Shown: positions 1 to 10,836 of the stretch, in pieces
Numbering within the stretch: the stretch's first letter is position 1
Layout of the letters: each line of letters starts with the position of its first letter
Assembly: GCF_900452865.1 (NCBI RefSeq)
Contig: NZ_UGOZ01000001.1
Coordinates: 186,001-250,000, forward strand
Reading direction: 5' to 3'
Source of the DNA: Legionella taurinensis
GTDB taxonomy: Bacteria > Pseudomonadota > Gammaproteobacteria > Legionellales > Legionellaceae
DNA: 64,000 nucleotides
Made by a program: the position numbers and the translations under genes
Notes under the pieces: generated by a model
Seen by the model: only the letters and a program-made list of their open reading frames with translations
Told to the model about the DNA's origin: nothing
The model's database searches: none

Positions 1-933
1 GTTTTTCCCCCAGGCAGGAATGGGCTGCTCCTGACGGTAACTGTAAGTAAACCCGGCTGTGCCTGTGCCCCAGATCGGATGGGCTAAAAATAATTTTTTG
101 GCGTACTGGTGAAATTGAAGCCTGAAACCAACAGAGGTATTTTTATTATTCCCTTCCTGGTAATTCTGCACATCATGAACCATGGCTTTAAAGCCCGTGT
201 TAAGTGCCATGCTGTGGTAGGCTACCAGCAGGGCGAAAGGTAAAATAATAATGAAATACAAGGGTATTTTACGTGTCGGGATGCGTTGCCATAAAAACAG
301 GACCAGTAAGACGGAGTAAATCACATAGCCTGTTCGGCCGGTATTAATAAACAGGGTTTGATAACTGAACAGCAGGGCCAACAGGCTGTAACTTAAACGC
401 AGCGCAGTGTTTTCATTGCTCAAGGCGAGATTGGCACTTAAAAAAGCGGCAAAAGCCATGTAAAACCCTGTCACAATGTGGTTATGAAACACCGCCCCGG
501 GATCATTGACCGGATTCATGGTTACCCAGCCTAAGGCTTTGAAAAAGGAAATAAACAAGGTAAGGGTCATTGCCGCAAGGAATGCGTGAATCCCGAGCCA
601 ACGAAGGCGCTCATTCTGAAAAGCAAGGGCGATTAAGGGGATAAATAAAAATTTGGAATACTTGTTGATGAAAATCAACTTGCTTTTTAAGTCAGCTATG
701 CCGGTGAACGCGCCTAGAAGGACTAAGGCAAACAGGAGGACGATGCCATAAAACCAGGGTTCGCCGATGATTTTGGTCAGTTGCCGGCGTATGTCGGGGC
801 TTAACAGGGCGACGACGAGGCCGCTGATTAACGCGATGGATTTTAAGGTCATGCTAAGCGGCAGGGTAAAAATACTCAAAACAAACAAAAGCGCAGCAAT
901 ACGTTGCAAATGAACTTGTTTGAAATCGAACAC
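1..933 (-). CDS. O-antigen ligase/polymerase-like membrane protein (partial)
   Basis: The frame runs off the left edge of the window, so only the N-terminal 311 codons are seen. I read it from a GTG at 933 preceded by AGGTGG three bases upstream, with an in-frame stop just before that. The product is a string of hydrophobic segments with two features of the Wzy/WaaL family: an N-T-G-R-T-G-Y stretch after a membrane segment, and H-P-I-W-G-T-G before the window edge. Family members polymerise O-antigen repeats or attach them to lipid A core in the inner membrane. Which of the two this one does cannot be told from sequence. It lies 95 bases beyond the pyk stop on the same strand, separated from it by an inverted repeat. 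Confidence 0.7.
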   Translation of the reverse strand, partial: MFDFKQVHLQRIAALLFVLSIFTLPLSMTLKSIALISGLVVALLSPDIRRQLTKIIGEPWFYGIVLLFALVLLGAFTGIADLKSKLIFINKYSKFLFIPLIALAFQNERLRWLGIHAFLAAMTLTLFISFFKALGWVTMNPVNDPGAVFHNHIVTGFYMAFAAFLSANLALSNENTALRLSYSLLALLFSYQTLFINTGRTGYVIYSVLLVLFLWQRIPTRKIPLYFIIILPFALLVAYHSMALNTGFKAMVHDVQNYQEGNNKNTSVGFRLQFHQYAKKLFLAHPIWGTGTAGFTYSYRQEQPIPAWGKN

Positions 934-955
934 ACACCACCTTTACACGGTTTAC

Positions 956-993
956 GCTAATCGAAGCGGGATCATACCATAGCTTCGATTAGC
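956..993 (-). terminator. Inverted repeat behind pyk, possible terminator
   Basis: Perfect 12-base arms, GCTAATCGAAGC at 956-967 and its complement at 982-993, flank a 14-base loop. It sits between the pyk stop and the next gene on the same strand. No T-run follows on the minus strand, so it may slow transcription or be a mobile palindrome rather than a classical terminator. The arm resembles the hairpin behind the oligopeptidase gene at 10369-10395. Confidence 0.5.
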
Positions 994-1028
994 AAAGCGA
1001 ATATGCCGGGCTCAGGCATGAATGCGCA

Positions 1029-2447
1029 TCATAGCTGAACGATTTCCATGCAGTTAGTTCCTCCCGCCTTCCCGATGGTACTGCCGCGGGTCAACAACAC
1101 ATACCCATGGGCTTTAAGCAGGGATTTGTGCTTTAGCTGATTGACGACCCAGGCATTCACTTCCTGGACAGGGATGTTGTGGTAAGGCAAGAGAATAGGA
1201 AAGACATTATTCACCAGGCACAGTTTACCCACGGTGCGTTCATTGGCTGTGACCGCATAAATGGGGACATTGCTGAATTGACGCGACATCCAGATGGCGC
1301 TGGCGCCTGATTCCGTCATGGCAATGATCGCTTTAATGGGGAAGTGATTGGCGGCGTGCATGGTCGCCATGGCAATGGCCTGATCGGCGCGGTGATAATG
1401 GCAGGTTTCTTTGTCCGCTGTGTACAAAAAGGAGGTGTGCTTTTCCGAGCTTAAGCAGATTTTTTCCATCATGGTGACCACCTTGACGGGAAATTTGCCC
1501 GTTGCCGTTTCCGCAGACAACATGACGGCATCGGTACCATCGAGGATGGCATTGGCCACATCCGACACTTCAGCCCTGGTCGGCTGCGGGTGGGTGATCA
1601 TCGATTCCATCATTTGCGTGGCGGTAATTACTACTTTATCGAGCCGTCTGGCCTGCTCAATGATGCGCTTCTGAATGGCCGGCACTTCGGCTGCACCCAC
1701 TTCCACACCCAGGTCGCCGCGTGCCACCATGACGGCATCGGCCGCATTGATGATTTCAGTGAGATTATGCAAGGCTTCGGTGCGTTCAATTTTGGCGATA
1801 ATGGGGACGTCCGGTGCGCCAAAGTCGGCCAATAACTGCCTGGCTTCCTGAATGTCATGCCTGTCTTTGACAAACGACAGCGTCAGGTAATCGATATCAA
1901 TACTGACAGCAATACGCATGTCGTCGCGATCCTTGTCAGTTAAAGCTTTAGCTGCCAGACCGCCGCCGCGGCGGTTTAAACCCTTGTTGTTTTTAAGCAC
2001 GCCGCCTTCCAGCACCTCGCAAACGATTTGCGGTGGAGCGACCGACGTGACTTTGAGTTCGATCATGCCGTCATCCAGCAGCAGCAAATCGCCAGGCCTC
2101 ACTTCATAACACAGGTTTTCATAGGCGACACTGACCCCTTGTTCATTGCCCAGAGCTTTGTTGGCGCAGTCTAAAATGAAGGATTGGCCATTGACTAACG
2201 TAATGTGGTTGTGTTCAAAACGGCCGATGCGAAGCTTGGGCCCCTGCAGATCCGCCATCACAGCAATGGGACGCTCCAGTTCAGAGGCAATGGTTTTGGC
2301 TTGTTTGATGGTATCCAGTACGCTCTTGTCAGCGTGTGAAAAATTCACGCGGAAAACATCGACCCCTGCGGCAATGATGGCGCGCAGGGTGTCGGGTTGA
2401 CTGCAGGCAGGGCCTAGGGTGGCAACGATTTTAGTTCGACGGTTCAT
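1029..2447 (-). CDS. pyk: Pyruvate kinase
   Basis: It converts phosphoenolpyruvate and ADP to pyruvate and ATP in the cytosol, the last step of glycolysis. The 472-residue protein has the family length and motifs: N-terminal [12 protein letters not shown], the lysine segment [20 protein letters not shown], and the [11 protein letters not shown] plus [12 protein letters not shown] stretch around the Mg/K site. I start at ATG 2447, which has a GGAAGAG ribosome site at the right distance. A GTG two codons upstream (2453) is possible. The start overlaps the end of pgk, so the two genes are translationally coupled at the end of a tkt-gap-pgk-pyk cluster. Confidence 0.95.
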   Translation of the reverse strand: MNRRTKIVATLGPACSQPDTLRAIIAAGVDVFRVNFSHADKSVLDTIKQAKTIASELERPIAVMADLQGPKLRIGRFEHNHITLVNGQSFILDCANKALGNEQGVSVAYENLCYEVRPGDLLLLDDGMIELKVTSVAPPQIVCEVLEGGVLKNNKGLNRRGGGLAAKALTDKDRDDMRIAVSIDIDYLTLSFVKDRHDIQEARQLLADFGAPDVPIIAKIERTEALHNLTEIINAADAVMVARGDLGVEVGAAEVPAIQKRIIEQARRLDKVVITATQMMESMITHPQPTRAEVSDVANAILDGTDAVMLSAETATGKFPVKVVTMMEKICLSSEKHTSFLYTADKETCHYHRADQAIAMATMHAANHFPIKAIIAMTESGASAIWMSRQFSNVPIYAVTANERTVGKLCLVNNVFPILLPYHNIPVQEVNAWVVNQLKHKSLLKAHGYVLLTRGSTIGKAGGTNCMEIVQL

Positions 2448-3621
2448 GGGCACGCTCTTCCAGAATAGCTACGGCAGGTAAGGTTTTGCCTTCGAGATAT
2501 TCCAGAAAAGCTCCACCTCCTGTGGATATATAGGAAATCTGCTCATTGAGATCATACAAATCAATGGCAGCCAGGGTATCACCGCCACCGGCAATGGAAA
2601 AGGCGTTGCTGTCAGCGATGGCGATGGCAACGGCCCGGGTTCCATAAGCAAACTGCGGGAATTCAAAAACGCCGAGAGGTCCATTCCAGATAATGGTCTC
2701 TGCTTCTTCAATGATGTCGACATAATGGCTGATGGTATCCGGACCAATGTCCATGATCATGTCGTCAGTCGCGACGCCGTTTAAAGATTTGTTGAATGCC
2801 GGGCAATTGTCACTGAATGATTTGCCCACCACGACATCCGTCGGCAGGGGAATGTTGCAGCCTTTGGCTTCCGCCAGGGCCAGGACGGTACGTGCTTCAT
2901 CCAGAAGGGATTCTTCGTACAGGGACATGCCTATTTCATAGCCCTGCGCTTTTAAAAAGGTATTGACGAGACCGCCGCCCAAAATCAAATGATCGACTAA
3001 GCCCACCAATTCACGGAGCAGGGACAGTTTGGTCGATACTTTGGATCCCCCCACAATGGCCACGATGGGCTTTTTGGGATCTTTAAGCACATGTTCCAAC
3101 GCCTCAAGCTCACTCACCAGCAGAGGGCCGGCAGCCGCCACGGGGGCGTATTGCGCCACGCCATAGGTCGACGCGTGTGCACGGTGCGCTGTTCCAAAAG
3201 CATCCATGATAAAAATATCGCACAAGGCGGCCAGTTTTTTAGCCAGCACGTGATCATAGCCTGTCTCGCCGACATTGAAGCGGACATTCTCGCAGATCAC
3301 GAGTTCACCCGGCTTTACCTCTACCCCGTTGAGGTAGTCACTGACAAAGCGAACAGGGTAATCAAGATGTTGATCCAGGTAGTGTGCGACAGGCTCCAAT
3401 GAAAAACGTTTGTCAAATTTCCCTTCGTCCGGCCGTCCCAGATGGGACAGGACAATGACAGCAGCGCCCGCTTCCAGGGCGGCTTTGAGGGTAGGCAAAG
3501 CGGCTTGCAGGCGTTGATCGCTGGTAATCAGTCCATCTTTGATGGGAACGTTTAAATCTTCGCGGATTAATACCCGTTTGCCGCGCAGATCCAAATCACG
3601 CATCTTGATTAAATTCATCAT
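2431..3621 (-). CDS. pgk: Phosphoglycerate kinase
   Basis: It transfers phosphate from 1,3-bisphosphoglycerate to ADP in glycolysis and works in reverse in gluconeogenesis. The 396 residues include [10 protein letters not shown] near the N-terminus, the [10 protein letters not shown] substrate loop, the [11 protein letters not shown] hinge and the C-terminal nucleotide segment [11 protein letters not shown] followed by GGGDTLAAI. Two adjacent ATG codons (3621 and 3618) compete; the AAGGA ribosome site sits better for the second. The 3' end overlaps pyk by 17 bases and the gene begins 7 bases after the gap stop, so it is inside one operon. Confidence 0.96.
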   Translation of the reverse strand: MMNLIKMRDLDLRGKRVLIREDLNVPIKDGLITSDQRLQAALPTLKAALEAGAAVIVLSHLGRPDEGKFDKRFSLEPVAHYLDQHLDYPVRFVSDYLNGVEVKPGELVICENVRFNVGETGYDHVLAKKLAALCDIFIMDAFGTAHRAHASTYGVAQYAPVAAAGPLLVSELEALEHVLKDPKKPIVAIVGGSKVSTKLSLLRELVGLVDHLILGGGLVNTFLKAQGYEIGMSLYEESLLDEARTVLALAEAKGCNIPLPTDVVVGKSFSDNCPAFNKSLNGVATDDMIMDIGPDTISHYVDIIEEAETIIWNGPLGVFEFPQFAYGTRAVAIAIADSNAFSIAGGGDTLAAIDLYDLNEQISYISTGGGAFLEYLEGKTLPAVAILEERAHEPSN

Positions 3622-3628
3622 CCTGTCC

Positions 3629-4621
3629 TTAACGATTCATCATGCAACTGGCGGTATCGAGCATGCGGTTAGAGAAGCCCCATTCGTTGTCATACCAGGC
3701 GACCACTTTAACCAGGTTACCCAAGACTTTGGTCTGGGTGGTATCAAACACGGCAGAGGCCGGGTAATGATTGAAATCGCAAGACACCAACGGGTCATCG
3801 CTGATGTGCAGGATGTCGCTTTTGGCACGGCGCACGATGTCATTGACTTCGCTCACTGTCGTTTCGCGCAAGGGAGTGAAGGTGAAATCAATCACGGACA
3901 CATTCAAAGTCGGAACGCGCATGGCAAAGCCATCGAGTTTGCCAGCCAGCTCCGGCAACACCAGCCCCACGGCAGCGGCAGCGCCGGTTTTGGTCGGGAT
4001 GATGGATTGGGTGGCGGAGCGGGCGCGGCGCAGGTCGTTGTGACTGCCGTCTAACAGCATCTGATCCTTGGTATAGGCATGCACGGTGTTCAACAGACCA
4101 TGATCGATGCCAATGGCATCGTGCAGCGGCTTAACCACGGGGGCTAAACAGTTGGTGGTGCAGGAGGCATTGGACACGATAATGTCAGTGGCCTGCAATG
4201 TCTGGTGGTTAACGCCGTAAACGATGGTGGCGTCGGCATTTTTACCTGGTGCAGAAATCAATACTTTTTTAGCGCCCGCGGCAACATGCTGCATGGCGGC
4301 ATCGCGGTTGGTGAAATGGCCGGTGCACTCCAGCACGATGTCCACGTTCAATTCTTTCCAGGGTAAGGCTTTGGGATCACGCTCGGCAATCACGCGGATC
4401 GGGTGGCCGTCAATCAACAGCCTGTCGCCTTCGACGCGGACTTCGCTGGCAAAACGGCCATGCGTAGAGTCATAGCGGGTCAGATGGGCTGTGGTTTCAA
4501 TCCCGGACAAATCATTGATGGCCACGACATCAAATTCATTCTGACGGCCGTACTCATAAATGGCTCGTAACACGCAACGTCCAATACGCCCATAACCATT
4601 GATAGCAATTTTTATCGTCAT
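3629..4621 (-). CDS. gap: Glyceraldehyde-3-phosphate dehydrogenase, type I
   Basis: It oxidises glyceraldehyde 3-phosphate to 1,3-bisphosphoglycerate with NAD+. The 330-residue protein has the INGYGRIGR nucleotide fold at the N-terminus, an Asp after the second strand (residues IND, NAD preference), the SNASCTTNC active site with Cys154, His181, and the PTKTGAA and RVPTLNVS substrate segments. The C-terminal PLVSCDFNH and SNRMLDT stretches also resemble erythrose-4-phosphate dehydrogenase, which often sits between tkt and pgk in gammaproteobacteria. The PTKTGAA segment favours true GAPDH. The start has GGAG at good spacing. It lies between tkt and pgk, all on the minus strand. Confidence 0.9.
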   Translation of the reverse strand: MTIKIAINGYGRIGRCVLRAIYEYGRQNEFDVVAINDLSGIETTAHLTRYDSTHGRFASEVRVEGDRLLIDGHPIRVIAERDPKALPWKELNVDIVLECTGHFTNRDAAMQHVAAGAKKVLISAPGKNADATIVYGVNHQTLQATDIIVSNASCTTNCLAPVVKPLHDAIGIDHGLLNTVHAYTKDQMLLDGSHNDLRRARSATQSIIPTKTGAAAAVGLVLPELAGKLDGFAMRVPTLNVSVIDFTFTPLRETTVSEVNDIVRRAKSDILHISDDPLVSCDFNHYPASAVFDTTQTKVLGNLVKVVAWYDNEWGFSNRMLDTASCMMNR

Positions 4622-4649
4622 TTTACTTCTCCAAAATACTGACGACTCC

Positions 4650-6653
4650 TCAGGAGTCTGTTTCTAACAGGGTATTGAGCGTGTGTGACAGGTTCTCAAC
4701 GGTAATACCCAAATACGTGAAGGCCTGCGCGGCCGGGGCTGAAACGCCAAAACGGTCAATGCCGATAACCACGCCATCCAGCCCGGTAAAACGAGACCAA
4801 TCCGAGGTCGCCGCCGCTTCAATGGCAATGCGTTTACGGATAGTCTTGGGCAACACCTGTTCCCGATAGGCAGCCTCTTCGGCAAGAAAGCGCTCACAGC
4901 AGGGCATGGAGACCACTCTGACACGATGACCCTGGCTGTTGGCCTGGGTGGCGGCGGCCACAGCCAATTGGACTTCGGAACCTGTCGCTATAATTATAGC
5001 CTGAGGCTCTCCCTCGCAATCCATAAGAACGTACCCGCCGCGAGCAATATGTTCGCGGGCATCGCTTTGATGGGCTAAGGCCGGCAGGTTCTGGCGCGAC
5101 AGCAGCAACGCCGACGGGCCGGTATGATGTTCAATGGCCTGCTGCCAGGCCACCGCCGTTTCCATCAGATCGGCCGGCCGCCAGACCTGCATGTTCGGGG
5201 TATTGCGAAGCATGGATGCCTGTTCGATGGGTTGATGCGTGGGACCGTCCTCGCCCAAACCCACCGAGTCATGCGTAAACACATAAATGACGCGCTGTTT
5301 CATTAAAGCGCTTAAGCGCACGGCATTGCGTGCATAGTCGGCAAAAACGAGGAAGGTTCCGCCGTAAGGGATAAAACCGCCGTGCAGGGCGAGGCCGTTC
5401 ATGATGGCGGCCATGCCGAACTCGCGAACGCCGTAAAACAGGTAATTGCCGTTAAAATGCTCATGGGTAATGGGGCGGCTGCTGGAGCAATCCGTGTTGT
5501 TTGAGCCGGTTAAATCCGCTGAACCTCCCAATAATTCCGGCAGCAGTTTACTGAACTCTTCAAGGCAAAGCTGCGAGCTTTTGCGGGTGGCCAGCGCCTT
5601 GTCATTGAGGCGGCATTGCTCAACAAAGGCGTTGCTGACAGAGGGCCATTGATCAGGTAAATCGCCGTTGATGCGACGCAGAAATTCAAAATAATCCTGC
5701 GCATGCTGTTGCTGGTAGCTTTGGCAGCGGGCGATCCAGTCATCCTCGTCATGCTGGCCTTTTTCGCTGTGATCCCAGGCGGCATAAATCGCATCAGGAA
5801 TGACGAAAGGCGGGTGCGGCCAATGAAAGGCGTTGCGGGCCTGGACAATACCGGCAGCGCCTAAGGGCGCGCCATGTGATTTTTCGCTGCCGGCGACAGG
5901 CGACCCATAGCCAATGACCGTTTTGCAGATAATCAGACTGGGTTTTGCCGTTTCAGCACGGGCTTCAAGAATGGCCTCTTCAATGGCGGCCTCGTCATGC
6001 CCGTCAATGGGGCCGATGACTTGCCAGTGATAGGCTTTAAAGCGCATGGCCGTGTCGTCGCGAAACCAGTTCTCGACCTTGCCATCGATGGAAATGCCAT
6101 TGTCATCATAAAACACGATCAGTTTGCCAAGGCCCAAGGTGCCGGCCAGCGAGCAGGCTTCATGAGAAATGCCCTCCATCAGGCAACCATCGCCGGCAAA
6201 AGCGTAAGTGTAATGATTGACTAATTCATGCCCGGGGTGATTAAACTGTGCGGCCAGCGTCTTCTCCGCGATTGCCATGCCCACGGCATTGGCAAGCCCC
6301 TGCCCCAGCGGGCCGGTGGTGGTTTCCACGCCCGGCGTATCTTCCCGCTCCGGGTGTCCCGGCGTTTTTGAATGCAGTTGACGGAAATTTTTTAAGTCGT
6401 CGATACTGAGCTTATAACCGGTTAGATGCAGCAGCGAATAAAGCAGCATGGAGCCGTGGCCGTTGGAGAGAACGAAGCGATCCCTGTCGAACCAGTGCGG
6501 ATTCTGCGGGTTGTGCTTTAAAAATTTATGCCAGAGAACATAGGCGATGTCCGCCATGCCAAGTGGCATGCCGGGATGCCCTGACTGCGCCTGTTCCACG
6601 GCGTCGATGCTTAAGAAGCGGATGGCATTGGCCAGTTCATTTGAAAAACTCAT
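4650..6653 (-). CDS. tkt: Transketolase
   Basis: This is a thiamine diphosphate enzyme moving two-carbon ketol units between sugar phosphates and linking glycolysis to the pentose phosphate pathway. The 667 residues match family length. Visible motifs are [18 protein letters not shown] at the N-terminus, the HSKTPGHPE loop, the diphosphate motif GDGCLMEG ending in a YDDN, and the pyrimidine-domain segment [16 protein letters not shown]. It is the first gene of the minus-strand tkt-gap-pgk-pyk cluster. The roughly 300 bases upstream should hold its promoter and that of the divergent gene at 6954. Confidence 0.96.
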   Translation of the reverse strand: MSFSNELANAIRFLSIDAVEQAQSGHPGMPLGMADIAYVLWHKFLKHNPQNPHWFDRDRFVLSNGHGSMLLYSLLHLTGYKLSIDDLKNFRQLHSKTPGHPEREDTPGVETTTGPLGQGLANAVGMAIAEKTLAAQFNHPGHELVNHYTYAFAGDGCLMEGISHEACSLAGTLGLGKLIVFYDDNGISIDGKVENWFRDDTAMRFKAYHWQVIGPIDGHDEAAIEEAILEARAETAKPSLIICKTVIGYGSPVAGSEKSHGAPLGAAGIVQARNAFHWPHPPFVIPDAIYAAWDHSEKGQHDEDDWIARCQSYQQQHAQDYFEFLRRINGDLPDQWPSVSNAFVEQCRLNDKALATRKSSQLCLEEFSKLLPELLGGSADLTGSNNTDCSSSRPITHEHFNGNYLFYGVREFGMAAIMNGLALHGGFIPYGGTFLVFADYARNAVRLSALMKQRVIYVFTHDSVGLGEDGPTHQPIEQASMLRNTPNMQVWRPADLMETAVAWQQAIEHHTGPSALLLSRQNLPALAHQSDAREHIARGGYVLMDCEGEPQAIIIATGSEVQLAVAAATQANSQGHRVRVVSMPCCERFLAEEAAYREQVLPKTIRKRIAIEAAATSDWSRFTGLDGVVIGIDRFGVSAPAAQAFTYLGITVENLSHTLNTLLETDS

Positions 6654-6953
6654 GCGCTCTCTTTAAATCGCTGATCGAAGTGGGCGTATTGTCGCTCAGA
6701 AGCCGCTAATCAGCAAGTTGCTTTCGGTGCGCTCTTGCTTAAAAAATGTGCTTAAACAGCTTGGAAGAAGTTAAAAAGCAGTTTAATCTGACTTTTTAGG
6801 ATTATTGGCCTGCATTTTGCCATGAACAAAACGGCCAGAGGGGCATGGCAAAGTGTTTTTTTATTGATGAAAATGCATTACAATGCGCAAATTTTTGCAA
6901 AAATTTCACTCAATGGACAATTTTGTGACCAGCATATTCGAACAAGGTAGTGT
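6654..6953. other. Divergent intergenic region, no gene
   Basis: These 300 bases separate tkt (minus) from the membrane protein gene (plus). I see no open frame with a ribosome site. The stretch is AT-rich with A/T runs near 6840-6910, as expected for back-to-back promoters, but I cannot fix the -10/-35 boxes. Confidence 0.6.
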
Positions 6954-8270
6954 ATGACCGCACTCATGTATCGTTTGCAAACCATGATGAAAACCCTGCC
7001 GCTATTGCCCAATCCGCATGGCGAAATCTGGCCATTCAGTGACTATTTAAACCAGCAATCGGTTTCTTTTTTCCGTCCACTGCTTAAGAAGCATCTGGTG
7101 CTTACTATTGAATACAGTGTGCTTTGCGCGCAATTGTCGTCTGACTTGCTGAGAAAAGATGCCGATCTTGATGAGATTACCGAACAGGTCGCGAGCGCCT
7201 TGATGATGTCGGAATTGCTGGCTCATCTTTACCGTTATTATCTGAATGTTCCACGTGAAGTCGAACGCTTACGCAAAGATCAGCTTTTTTATCAGAAATT
7301 GCTCAAGGCTCGCGGGTTTCAGTTCGCCACGCTAAGCGAAAAGGTCGAACCCGATACCTTCACCCAGAAAGTACGCACCGTGACCGCAAAATCCAATTGG
7401 CTCAGGCTTTTTGTGGTGCGTTCCAAGCGTTTTGTTGATGCGATTGCTCAGTTGCTTAAGCGGGCTGAAGACATTAAACCCGTCACCAAATTCGTTAATC
7501 CGGCACTCAGTTATTTATCCTGGCTGTTTTTTATTCCGCGTCTGGCCGCTAACATGCTGGTGATGGGCAAGCACTTTTATCCGAGTGATCGCTGGATGAG
7601 TAAGGAAGAGCGTGCGCTCGGTGTTTCAACCCGGTTGCAATTGCATTTCCAGCGCCGCTGGTTTGAACTAGGGAATGATTCCGTCTGGCTGATTGCCGGA
7701 TTACTGAACTGTTTTGTGCTGGTGGGGCCGCTCGCGCCGGTGGGAGCCTACATGACCACGGTGTTGTTTGCCTATGATATTCTGCTTGCGGCGATTCGGG
7801 CATCCATTGAGCTTGGCCGCCTTGAACGCCTTCGCCAGGAGCATGTGCATCGTATTGAACAGCTTGAACGGCAGGACAACCCTGCGGAAGCGGATGAAGC
7901 GCGCCGATACCTTACGCATCTCGATGCACGCATTCTGTTTGAGAAGAAACGCCTCTTGCTGAGCGTGGCTAACACAACAGTCCTGTTTTTGGCCATGGTC
8001 TTAACCGTGCCGTTTTTAGCCTCCTTCGGGCCCTTTGTACCGCTGATTGCAGGCGCTCTGCTGGTTACCATCACCATCGCCGGTTTTCTGGCGTTTTCGG
8101 CATTGGAGAAACAACGGCCTGCTGACAATGTGGCGCAACTGGGCGTGTCGCATGCGGCAGCACTGGCCCGCTTGGGGCTGTTTTCCCCTGACGTCCCGCA
8201 GAAGTCTTCTGAAACCCCTGAGCACGACGTGAACGCGCTGCCGCCGCCTGAAGGATTGGTCACCAGCTGA
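6954..8270 (+). CDS. Membrane protein with coiled segments, function unknown
   Basis: I do not recognise a named family. The 438-residue product has a helical N-terminal half rich in charged residues, then a hydrophobic pair around residues 178-200 and 240-275, a charged helical hairpin (about 285-330, likely coiled coil with many Glu/Arg), a second hydrophobic pair around residues 335-385, and a hydrophilic proline-rich tail. That predicts an integral membrane protein with a cytoplasmic coiled loop. It stands alone between tkt and the oligopeptidase gene. It could be a conserved Legionella envelope protein or a secreted substrate; nothing visible decides between these. Confidence 0.75.
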   Translation: MTALMYRLQTMMKTLPLLPNPHGEIWPFSDYLNQQSVSFFRPLLKKHLVLTIEYSVLCAQLSSDLLRKDADLDEITEQVASALMMSELLAHLYRYYLNVPREVERLRKDQLFYQKLLKARGFQFATLSEKVEPDTFTQKVRTVTAKSNWLRLFVVRSKRFVDAIAQLLKRAEDIKPVTKFVNPALSYLSWLFFIPRLAANMLVMGKHFYPSDRWMSKEERALGVSTRLQLHFQRRWFELGNDSVWLIAGLLNCFVLVGPLAPVGAYMTTVLFAYDILLAAIRASIELGRLERLRQEHVHRIEQLERQDNPAEADEARRYLTHLDARILFEKKRLLLSVANTTVLFLAMVLTVPFLASFGPFVPLIAGALLVTITIAGFLAFSALEKQRPADNVAQLGVSHAAALARLGLFSPDVPQKSSETPEHDVNALPPPEGLVTS

Positions 8271-8344
8271 ATCGCGCCGCCTGCCATGGAGCTAACGGAT
8301 TTTCAATGCTATGCTTGCCTTATTTGCTTATGAGAGAACAGGCC

Positions 8345-10357
8345 ATGGCAACCCCACAATTACCCCAATTCAGTGCGATTAAGCTCGAAACTTTTCCAGC
8401 GCAGCTTGACCAGTTGTTACAACGCCACTTAGACCAGATTGAGCAATTGCTGAATCAGACGACGTTCACCTGGGACAACCTCATGCACCCGCTTGAGGAA
8501 ATGGACGATACCCTGGAACAATTCTGGGCGCCGTTGGGCCATCTGCATGCGGTGGTTAATTCAAAGTCACTACGGGATTGTTATCAAGCCTGTTTACCCA
8601 AACTGTCGGCTTATGATTCGGCCATCGGCCAGAACCAACGGCTGTATGAAGCCATTCGTGCCATTGACCAACGTGAACTCGACGAGGCGCAGCAGAAAAT
8701 TTTAGACGACACGCTCAGGGATTTTGAATTGTCGGGCGTGGCCTTGTCCAATGAGAAAAAACAACGGTTTGAAGCCATACAAACGCGACTGTCTGAATTA
8801 TCCAATCAGTTTGACAACAACGTACTCGACGCTGGACAGGCTTTCAGCCTGCACATTAAGGATGAAAAACTGCTGCGGGGCTTGCCAGAGCATGCGATGC
8901 TGACTGCGAAGGCACTGGCTCAGGAAAAGCAGATGGACGGGTGGATGCTTAACCTCGAATTTCCCTGCTACCTGGCCGTGGTGACCTACGCCGAGGATCG
9001 CGGCCTGCGCGAAACCTTTTATCATGCCTACGTGACCCGTGCCTCGGATGAAGGGCCTAACGCCGGCCAATTTGACAATACCGCCATCATTGACGAAATC
9101 CTGGCGCTGCGGCACGAAAAAGCCGAGATGCTCGGTTTTACCAATTACGCGGAGCTGTCGCTGGCCACCAAAATGGCAGAATCGACGGAGCAGGTGGTCG
9201 ATTTTCTGCTGGATTTATCGCAACGGGCCCGTCAACAGGCGAAAGAAGAGTTCACGGAGCTTAAGACCTTTGCTGAGAACGAACACGGCATGACAACGCT
9301 TAATCCCTGGGACATTGCCTACGTGTCTGAAAAAATGCGCAAGGCCCGTTATGATTTATCGCAGGAAGAATTGCGGCCCTATTTTCCTGAGGATACGGTG
9401 ATGAAGGGCATGTTCACCATCGTCAACCGCCTTTATGGCATGCGCATGGAAATCATGAGCAACGTGGATGTCTGGCATGAGGACGTGAAGTGTTACCGAG
9501 TGATTGATGAGCACGATCTGACCCGAGGCTATGTGTATGTCGATTTGTACGCGCGCCAGCAAAAACGCGGCGGCGCCTGGATGGATTCGCTGCAGGGCCG
9601 CCGGCGTTTAGCCAATGGCCAAATTCAGCTGCCGATTGCCACCTTAACCTGCAATTTTGCCAAGGCGGCAGGCAACAAAATGGCCACGTTATCGCATGAC
9701 GAAGTGCTGACCCTGTTTCATGAGCTGGGTCATTGCCTGCACCATTTGTTAACCCGGGTGGATTACCTGGGGGCTTCGGGTATTAATGCGGTGGAATGGG
9801 ATGCGGTCGAGTTGCCGAGTCAGTTTTTTGAAAACTGGTGTTGGGAAAAGGATGCGCTTAAATTGCTGACGCGCCATGTGGAGACTCAGGAGACCTTGCC
9901 TGACAGCCTGTATGACAAGCTGTTGGCCGCGAAAAATTTCCAATCCGCCATGGGCATGATGCGCCAGCTTGAGTTCTCGTTGTTTGATTTTCGCATTCAT
10001 CATGAATACCAGGGGCATGAGCCCGGTTGGGTGTCCGCCATTTTGGCGGATGTCCGGGATCAGACCACGGTATTGCCGATTGCGCCGTACAACCGCTTCC
10101 AGCATAGCTTTTCCCATATTTTTGCCGGCGGGTATGCGGCGGGGTATTACAGTTACAAGTGGGCGGAAGTGTTGTCCAGTGATGCGTATTCCCGGTTTGA
10201 GGAAGAGGGTATTTTTAATGAGAGCACGGGGCGCAAGTTCCTGCAGGATATCCTTGAAGTCGGCGGCTCGAAAAAAGCCCGCGAAGCGTTCCACCGCTTC
10301 CGCGGAAGGGATGCAAAAATCGATGCCCTGCTGTTGCACAATGGCATTCGTACGTAG
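8345..10357 (+). CDS. prlC: Oligopeptidase A (M3 family zinc metallopeptidase)
   Basis: This is a cytosolic peptidase that degrades oligopeptides such as cleaved signal peptides. The protein has the M3 zinc motif HELGH (residues 459-463) and the third ligand glutamate about 25 residues later in VEWDAVELPSQ, followed by the conserved C-terminal HSFSHIFAGGYAAGYYSYKW stretch that shapes the substrate site. I use ATG 8345, giving 670 residues, because it sits behind an AGGCC/GAGA region and matches the usual family length; an ATG at 8306 would add 13 residues. A strong hairpin follows the stop. The alternative name is opdA. Confidence 0.92.
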   Translation: MATPQLPQFSAIKLETFPAQLDQLLQRHLDQIEQLLNQTTFTWDNLMHPLEEMDDTLEQFWAPLGHLHAVVNSKSLRDCYQACLPKLSAYDSAIGQNQRLYEAIRAIDQRELDEAQQKILDDTLRDFELSGVALSNEKKQRFEAIQTRLSELSNQFDNNVLDAGQAFSLHIKDEKLLRGLPEHAMLTAKALAQEKQMDGWMLNLEFPCYLAVVTYAEDRGLRETFYHAYVTRASDEGPNAGQFDNTAIIDEILALRHEKAEMLGFTNYAELSLATKMAESTEQVVDFLLDLSQRARQQAKEEFTELKTFAENEHGMTTLNPWDIAYVSEKMRKARYDLSQEELRPYFPEDTVMKGMFTIVNRLYGMRMEIMSNVDVWHEDVKCYRVIDEHDLTRGYVYVDLYARQQKRGGAWMDSLQGRRRLANGQIQLPIATLTCNFAKAAGNKMATLSHDEVLTLFHELGHCLHHLLTRVDYLGASGINAVEWDAVELPSQFFENWCWEKDALKLLTRHVETQETLPDSLYDKLLAAKNFQSAMGMMRQLEFSLFDFRIHHEYQGHEPGWVSAILADVRDQTTVLPIAPYNRFQHSFSHIFAGGYAAGYYSYKWAEVLSSDAYSRFEEEGIFNESTGRKFLQDILEVGGSKKAREAFHRFRGRDAKIDALLLHNGIRT

Positions 10358-10368
10358 ACAAAATTTTT

Positions 10369-10395
10369 AATCGAGGCGGGCATCCCGCTTCGATT
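10369..10395 (+). terminator. Rho-independent-type terminator of the oligopeptidase gene
   Basis: A 12-pair stem (AATCGAGGCGGG at 10369-10380 against 10384-10395, one G-T pair) with a three-base loop is followed by a T-rich run. It begins 12 bases past the stop and directly precedes the ssrA promoter. Confidence 0.75.
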
Positions 10396-10401
10396 TTATG
10401 T

Positions 10402-10407
10402 TATACT
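10402..10407 (+). promoter_or_regulatory. Likely -10 box of ssrA
   Basis: TATACT lies 15 bases before the mature tmRNA 5' end at 10423, a good sigma70 -10 match. The -35 region would fall inside the preceding terminator hairpin and is not obvious. Confidence 0.5.
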
Positions 10408-10422
10408 GTAAGTGTACAAATT

Positions 10423-10818
10423 GGGGGCGACCTGGCTTCGACGTGGGTTGCGAAACCTGAAGTGCATGCCGAGAATGAGATCTCTCGTAAATAAGGCTCA
10501 CTAAACATAAATGCAAACGATGAAAACTTTGCTGGTGGTGCTATCGCTGCCTAATCCGCTTCGATAGTGTTACCATGTGCGCTGCCATAAAACCAGCGTC
10601 CCGTTGACCGAGCCTGCTTGCCGGTATCGACTCAGCGGTCATAGAAGACAAGCTAGTGTCCTGGTCCATCCCGAATCAGGATTGCGAAATTTAGGGAATC
10701 GCTGCCGACCATCCTGCCTGTCGGAGGGGAAGCAGTTAAATGAATAGACAAGGCTACGCATGTAGAGCTGACGGCAGAGGATTTGCGGACGCGGGTTCGA
10801 TTCCCGCCGCCTCCACCA
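10423..10818 (+). ncRNA. ssrA: Transfer-messenger RNA
   Basis: tmRNA rescues stalled ribosomes and tags the unfinished protein for proteolysis. The 5' end GGGGGCG pairs with CGCCTCC at the 3' end to form the seven-pair acceptor stem, followed by discriminator A and an encoded CCA. The T-arm GGTTCGATTC is intact. The resume codon GCA at 10513 opens a reading frame coding ANDENFAGGAIAA and ending in TAA at 10552-10554, a normal hydrophobic AA-ending degradation tag. The 3' end is a known class of integration target, and here mobile DNA starts about 18 bases downstream. Confidence 0.97.
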
Positions 10819-10836
10819 TATAAACTTCTAAAATCT

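Noticed and set aside
3539-4054. 171-codon plus-strand frame opposite gap and pgk
   Set aside because: It is an antisense shadow of the GAPDH and PGK genes, which have full family motifs.
9749-10339. 196-codon minus-strand frame opposite the oligopeptidase gene
   Set aside because: Shadow of a well-defined M3 peptidase; no ribosome site or familiar motif.
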